Source: Deltaproteobacteria bacterium
GTDB lineage: Bacteria > Myxococcota_A > Polyangia > Polyangiales > Houyiibacteriaceae
Direction: 5' to 3'
Assembly: GCA_017644045.1 (NCBI GenBank)
Contig: JAEPMI010000004.1
Location: forward strand, 659,307 to 723,306
DNA length: 64,000 nucleotides
The translations under genes were made by a program, and so were the position numbers. The notes below the pieces were generated by a model. The model was not told where the DNA came from and searched no databases. It saw only the letters and a list, made by a program, of their open reading frames with translations. Each line of letters opens with the position of its first letter. Positions within the stretch are counted from its first letter, which is position 1. Positions 61,555-64,000 of this stretch are shown here, piece by piece.

Positions 61555-62388
61555 ATGAGTGCTGCTCCCGAGCTGCCGCGCTGGTGCCAACGGCCGCGGC
61601 TCGCCATCGCCCTCCCTCTGTCGGTCGTCGTGCTCGCCGCGACCGGAGGTTTGCTCGCCACGTGCGCGCTCGAGCCTTTCTTCTTCAGCGCCCGGCTTCT
61701 CACTCGCCTGGGACTCGAGCACTGGTGCCTCACGGTCGGACTCGGACTCTCCACGACGCTTCTCCTCGCGGCCGCGCTGCGAGTGGGAGCCGCGCACGAG
61801 GACCCCCTCGGCGGTCGACCGCTCATGACCTATGCAGCTCTGGGGATGCTCAACGCCCCGGCGGCGTTCGGCGCGGCCTACGCACTGCACGGCGTTTGTC
61901 CCGACTCGCGAATCCTCAGCGCCTCGGTCGTCGGAGCGTTCGGGATACCGCTCGGGTTGATCTTCGGCGCGGTCTACTCACCGCTGAGCCGCCGGCTCCG
62001 GCGTGTCGTGATTCGACCGACGCTGAGCGACCATGGGAATCTGCTTCAGGTCACTGGTCTCGTCGCGGCCACCGGCGGACTCCTGTCGACCGCGGTCGTC
62101 GTGCTCACCCGCAACCACACCATCGTCCCGCTGCTCCTCCCGGTAGGGCTCGTGGACCTCGGGTTGCTCTCGATGGCGCTGGGCTGGGCGCTGAAGGCTC
62201 GCCTACGAACGCTCGCCGAGCATTGCGACCGGGTGCCGCTCTCCGAGCTCGGTATCGACCCAGACGGGCTGCTGCCGCTCGCGCCCGAGAGTCGAGGGGA
62301 GGCGGCGCTCGTTCTACCGCTGCCCGAGATCGGCGCGGGCAGCTACCGGTCCGCCGAGGTGCGAGTCCCGGTGGGTTTGGTGGACTGA
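61555..62388 (+). CDS. Multi-pass integral membrane protein
   Basis: The 277-residue protein has about six transmembrane segments (LAIALPLSVVVLAATGGLLA, WCLTVGLGLSTTLLLAAAL, TYAALGMLNAPAAFGAAYAL, ASVVGAFGIPLGLIFGAVYS, LLQVTGLVAATGGLLSTAVV, VPLLLPVGLVDLGLLSMAL) and a soluble C-terminal tail. No family is recognised. It follows the MYXO-CTERM-like gene by 11 bp and is probably cotranscribed. Confidence 0.7.
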   Translation: MSAAPELPRWCQRPRLAIALPLSVVVLAATGGLLATCALEPFFFSARLLTRLGLEHWCLTVGLGLSTTLLLAAALRVGAAHEDPLGGRPLMTYAALGMLNAPAAFGAAYALHGVCPDSRILSASVVGAFGIPLGLIFGAVYSPLSRRLRRVVIRPTLSDHGNLLQVTGLVAATGGLLSTAVVVLTRNHTIVPLLLPVGLVDLGLLSMALGWALKARLRTLAEHCDRVPLSELGIDPDGLLPLAPESRGEAALVLPLPEIGAGSYRSAEVRVPVGLVD

Positions 62389-62421
62389 GCCGAGAGGGCG
62401 GCTCGCGCGGGCCACGACCGA

Positions 62422-62856
62422 CTACATCGTCGTGCGTGCTCGCGCCGCCGTCGGACAGTCACGCAGCCCGATCTGCCTATGGTCATAGCAGGTGCTCATG
62501 GAGCCATCGCATCCGCCGCAGTAGATCAGCTCATGGCGACCACAACCCTCGGCCGCCCAGAGATGCCCCGGCGGTACCCCGAGAGACTCCCATCGCGCGC
62601 AGCCGTCTCCGACGCAGTCACCGTTCTCGTCCATCGCCCAACGCTCCACCGGTGTGTCCTCCACGCAGTGCGCCTCTTCCCGGACCAGCGTCACGCGCAC
62701 CTCCGAGCAATCGGGGAAGCGCCGACTCGCGACCTCGCGCGCGGCAACTCGCGCCTCCTCCTCGGCGGTCGGCGTGCTGGCTGCCTGAGACGTTCCGCAG
62801 CCGACGAGCGCGGCGGCGATCAGCAGAGCTCGTCCTCGCATCTGCGCGACCGTCAT
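62422..62856 (-). CDS. Cys-containing lipoprotein, paralog 2
   Basis: The 144-residue protein starts at ATG 62856, with lipobox LLIAAALVGCG. It is clearly paralogous to the gene at 60472 (DTPVERWAMDENGDCVGDGCARW, IYCGGCDGSMSTCYDHRQ), but has an added C-terminal tail and one additional cysteine. Its -10 element and start distance are conserved. The two copies flank the MYXO-CTERM-like and membrane-protein genes, suggesting local duplication. Confidence 0.7.
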   Translation of the reverse strand: MTVAQMRGRALLIAAALVGCGTSQAASTPTAEEEARVAAREVASRRFPDCSEVRVTLVREEAHCVEDTPVERWAMDENGDCVGDGCARWESLGVPPGHLWAAEGCGRHELIYCGGCDGSMSTCYDHRQIGLRDCPTAARARTTM

Positions 62857-62865
62857 GCGCCCATC

Positions 62866-62871
62866 ATCATA
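62866..62871 (-). promoter_or_regulatory. -10 element of lipoprotein paralog 2
   Basis: TATGAT on the minus strand, ten bases before the ATG at 62856, matching paralog 1. The sequence around it (TATGATGATGG) is conserved between copies. The -35 is weak (TTCCGT at a suitable spacing). A near-leaderless transcript is implied. Confidence 0.4.
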
Positions 62872-62888
62872 GGCGCTCAGTCCCCAGA

Positions 62889-62934
62889 ACGGAAAACGCC
62901 GCGCTCCTCTCGGAACGCGCCGTCTTCGCGTGTG
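62889..62934. repeat. 46-bp hairpin repeat, copy A
   Basis: Nearly identical to 63881-63926 (differences at only a few positions, at bases 7, 10 and 20). The arms correspond to a 12-bp stem with two mismatches in this copy. It lies between the paralog-2 promoter and the lipoprotein gene at 62996. Copies at two sites suggest a dispersed element or duplicated terminator. Confidence 0.6.
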
Positions 62935-62995
62935 GCGCACGTGGGCCAATCGGGCTCAGATCCAGCGGGACATGTGGCCCAACTCCTGATCCCGC

Positions 62996-63814
62996 TCAGA
63001 GCTCGGAGCGAGTCGTGGCCGCGAGGGCGCCGGCGGGGCTCACGCACTCACCCGAGTGACATCGCGCCAGCCGCTCGGCGTAGGCGTGGGCGAGCCTGTC
63101 GATCGCTTCACCGAAGGCGTCGAGGAATGCGCCCCGATTGATGTGGGGCATGACCGAGTTGCCGATGAGCACGCCGAGCGGGAAAGTGAGCACCGCTAGG
63201 GGGATGCTCCAAGCGAGGTGCCGGCGGGGCCGCCGCTCGCCGGAGGCTTGGACACCATTCCCGTCGGACGTCTGGAGCACGAGGTCGAAGCGCTTGATTC
63301 CGTTGTCGCGAACCCGCGCCGTCGTCCCAACGACGAGCGGCACGTCACCGCGATCCTGCGCCGCATCGATCACCTGCACAGAGGCGTCAGCGAAACGGCG
63401 ACGCAAATGGTGCTCGAGAGCTACCGCCAAGGCGTCGGCGTAGTCGGGAACCATGATGATCGTCGTCGTGCCGTACCGAGCACGCAGATCGTCGGCCCAC
63501 GGCCGCAGGACCCGCTCGACCTCCTCCGGCTCTCCCTCGAGGTCCACCGCAGGCATCTCGACGCTGACCCAGCTGGCGTCGCCCTGAATGTCGTCCCCGT
63601 TGCGTAGTGCGAGCCCACCGGTGTGCCGGGCCACTTGGACCTCCACGGCCTGGGACGCCGGGGTGCTGACCGGGGTTTCGCCAGCGGCGATCTGCTGTTG
63701 GACTTGGTCCTGGATCGCGATCCCGCCGTAGCGGACACCACGAGGGCCGCAGGCCTGAAGGACCACGAGAGCGAGGAGGGCGAGGAGGACGCAGAGAAGT
63801 CGTTGATTGGACAT
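62996..63814 (-). CDS. Lipoprotein of unknown function
   Basis: The 272-residue protein has a signal peptide and lipobox ([11 protein letters not shown]). A soluble domain (residues about 65-180; [40 protein letters not shown]) is followed by a hydrophobic segment ([21 protein letters not shown]) and a Cys-containing tail (RCHSGECVS). A second membrane segment in a lipoprotein is unusual. No family recognised. Confidence 0.65.
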   Translation of the reverse strand: MSNQRLLCVLLALLALVVLQACGPRGVRYGGIAIQDQVQQQIAAGETPVSTPASQAVEVQVARHTGGLALRNGDDIQGDASWVSVEMPAVDLEGEPEEVERVLRPWADDLRARYGTTTIIMVPDYADALAVALEHHLRRRFADASVQVIDAAQDRGDVPLVVGTTARVRDNGIKRFDLVLQTSDGNGVQASGERRPRRHLAWSIPLAVLTFPLGVLIGNSVMPHINRGAFLDAFGEAIDRLAHAYAERLARCHSGECVSPAGALAATTRSEL

Positions 63815-63880
63815 GCCGCCCTACTCGGCCGCTCATCTCCCGAGTTGCGTGGATGAATGGATCGGCTCCAAATCCCCCCA

Positions 63881-63926
63881 ACGGAAGACGGCGCGCTCCT
63901 TTCGGAACGCGCCGTCTTCGCGTGTG
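63881..63926. repeat. 46-bp hairpin repeat, copy B
   Basis: Perfect 12-bp arms (63884-63895 and 63908-63919) with a 12-base loop. Identity with copy A ends at 63926, exactly where a group II intron end is predicted. A hairpin next to a group II intron insertion point is typical of terminator- or hairpin-targeting introns, although here it lies on the intron's 3' side. Confidence 0.65.
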
Positions 63927-64000
63927 ATCGGGTGGCCCCGGGAGGTTTCCCTCCCGGGGCTCCCACAGATCCGGACGTGCGGATTTCCCGCATCCGGCTC
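63927..64000 (-). mobile_element. Group II intron 3' end (domains V and VI), continues beyond window
   Basis: On the minus strand, 64000-63968 reads as a 33-nt domain V hairpin: GAGCC... with the catalytic AGC triad, a GAAA-type loop and an ACGTCC bulge strand. It is followed by a 10-bp stem (63936-63945 with 63950-63959) with a short loop, a domain VI candidate, ending in ...CCGAT. The reverse-transcriptase gene would lie to the right, outside the window. The intron boundary is placed at 63927. Confidence 0.7.

Overview
This 64 kb window is high-GC, densely coding chromosome with genes packed on both strands. Gene content points to the phylum Myxococcota, most likely a Sandaracinaceae/Polyangiales-type bacterium. 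The evidence is four large Cys/Asp-rich 'DCDD' (MopE-like) lipoproteins, a PEGA/TPR protein, a TIGR02265-like protein, a MYXO-CTERM-like tail, many Asp-rich lipoproteins with GCGDD-type lipoboxes, and frequent GTG starts. This assignment is inferred from gene families; no rRNA is present.

Layout. 1-12.5 kb: an outer-membrane-type protein cut by the left edge, two surface beta-propeller or lipoprotein genes, RNase R, pyrimidine-nucleoside phosphorylase, then a leftward cluster of a Cys-rich lipoprotein, a TPR/PEGA protein and an M61-like zinc peptidase. 12.8-15.4 kb: a compact peptide-modification (RiPP) locus made of two paralogous Cys-rich precursor peptides, a DUF692/MNIO enzyme, its DUF2063 partner and a small acidic lipoprotein. 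15.5-22.6 kb: an acyl-CoA dehydrogenase, a MopE-like lipoprotein, an ABC exporter operon and a PP2C phosphatase with an unusual sigma-54-type leader. 22.9-30.7 kb: an SDR/flavin-enzyme pair, a membrane glycosyltransferase-like protein, and a LytS/LytTR two-component pair followed by a LytTR-like operator and an Ldi-like membrane protein. 30.6-40.5 kb: TPR and arrestin-like genes, an ArsC/Spx-like protein, a hydrolase, a flavodoxin fusion, a degenerate lipoxygenase homologue and a TIGR02265-like protein. 40.6-51.5 kb: a metal-dependent hydrolase lipoprotein, a DCC thiol protein, two giant Cys-rich lipoproteins, and VOC, AraC and TerB genes. 51.6-60.1 kb: small lipoproteins (one frameshifted), a penicillin-binding-type protein, a SEC-C protein, an M29-like peptidase, an IPT/TIG protein and an M50-like membrane peptidase. 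60.1-64 kb: an apparently interrupted tRNA gene, a duplicated lipoprotein family with near-leaderless promoters, membrane proteins, and the 3' end (domains V and VI) of a group II intron running off the right edge.

The most interesting block is 12.8-15.4 kb. It has the minimal architecture of the HvfABC/bufferin class of metal-binding modified peptides. It differs in having two tandem lipoprotein-like precursors with EASC/EGSCG repeats, and a 20-bp perfect hairpin separating precursors from enzymes. Also notable are the sigma-54 promoter plus intrinsic terminator ahead of the PP2C gene, the 21-bp-spaced LytTR repeats, and the tRNA halves separated by about 170 nt.
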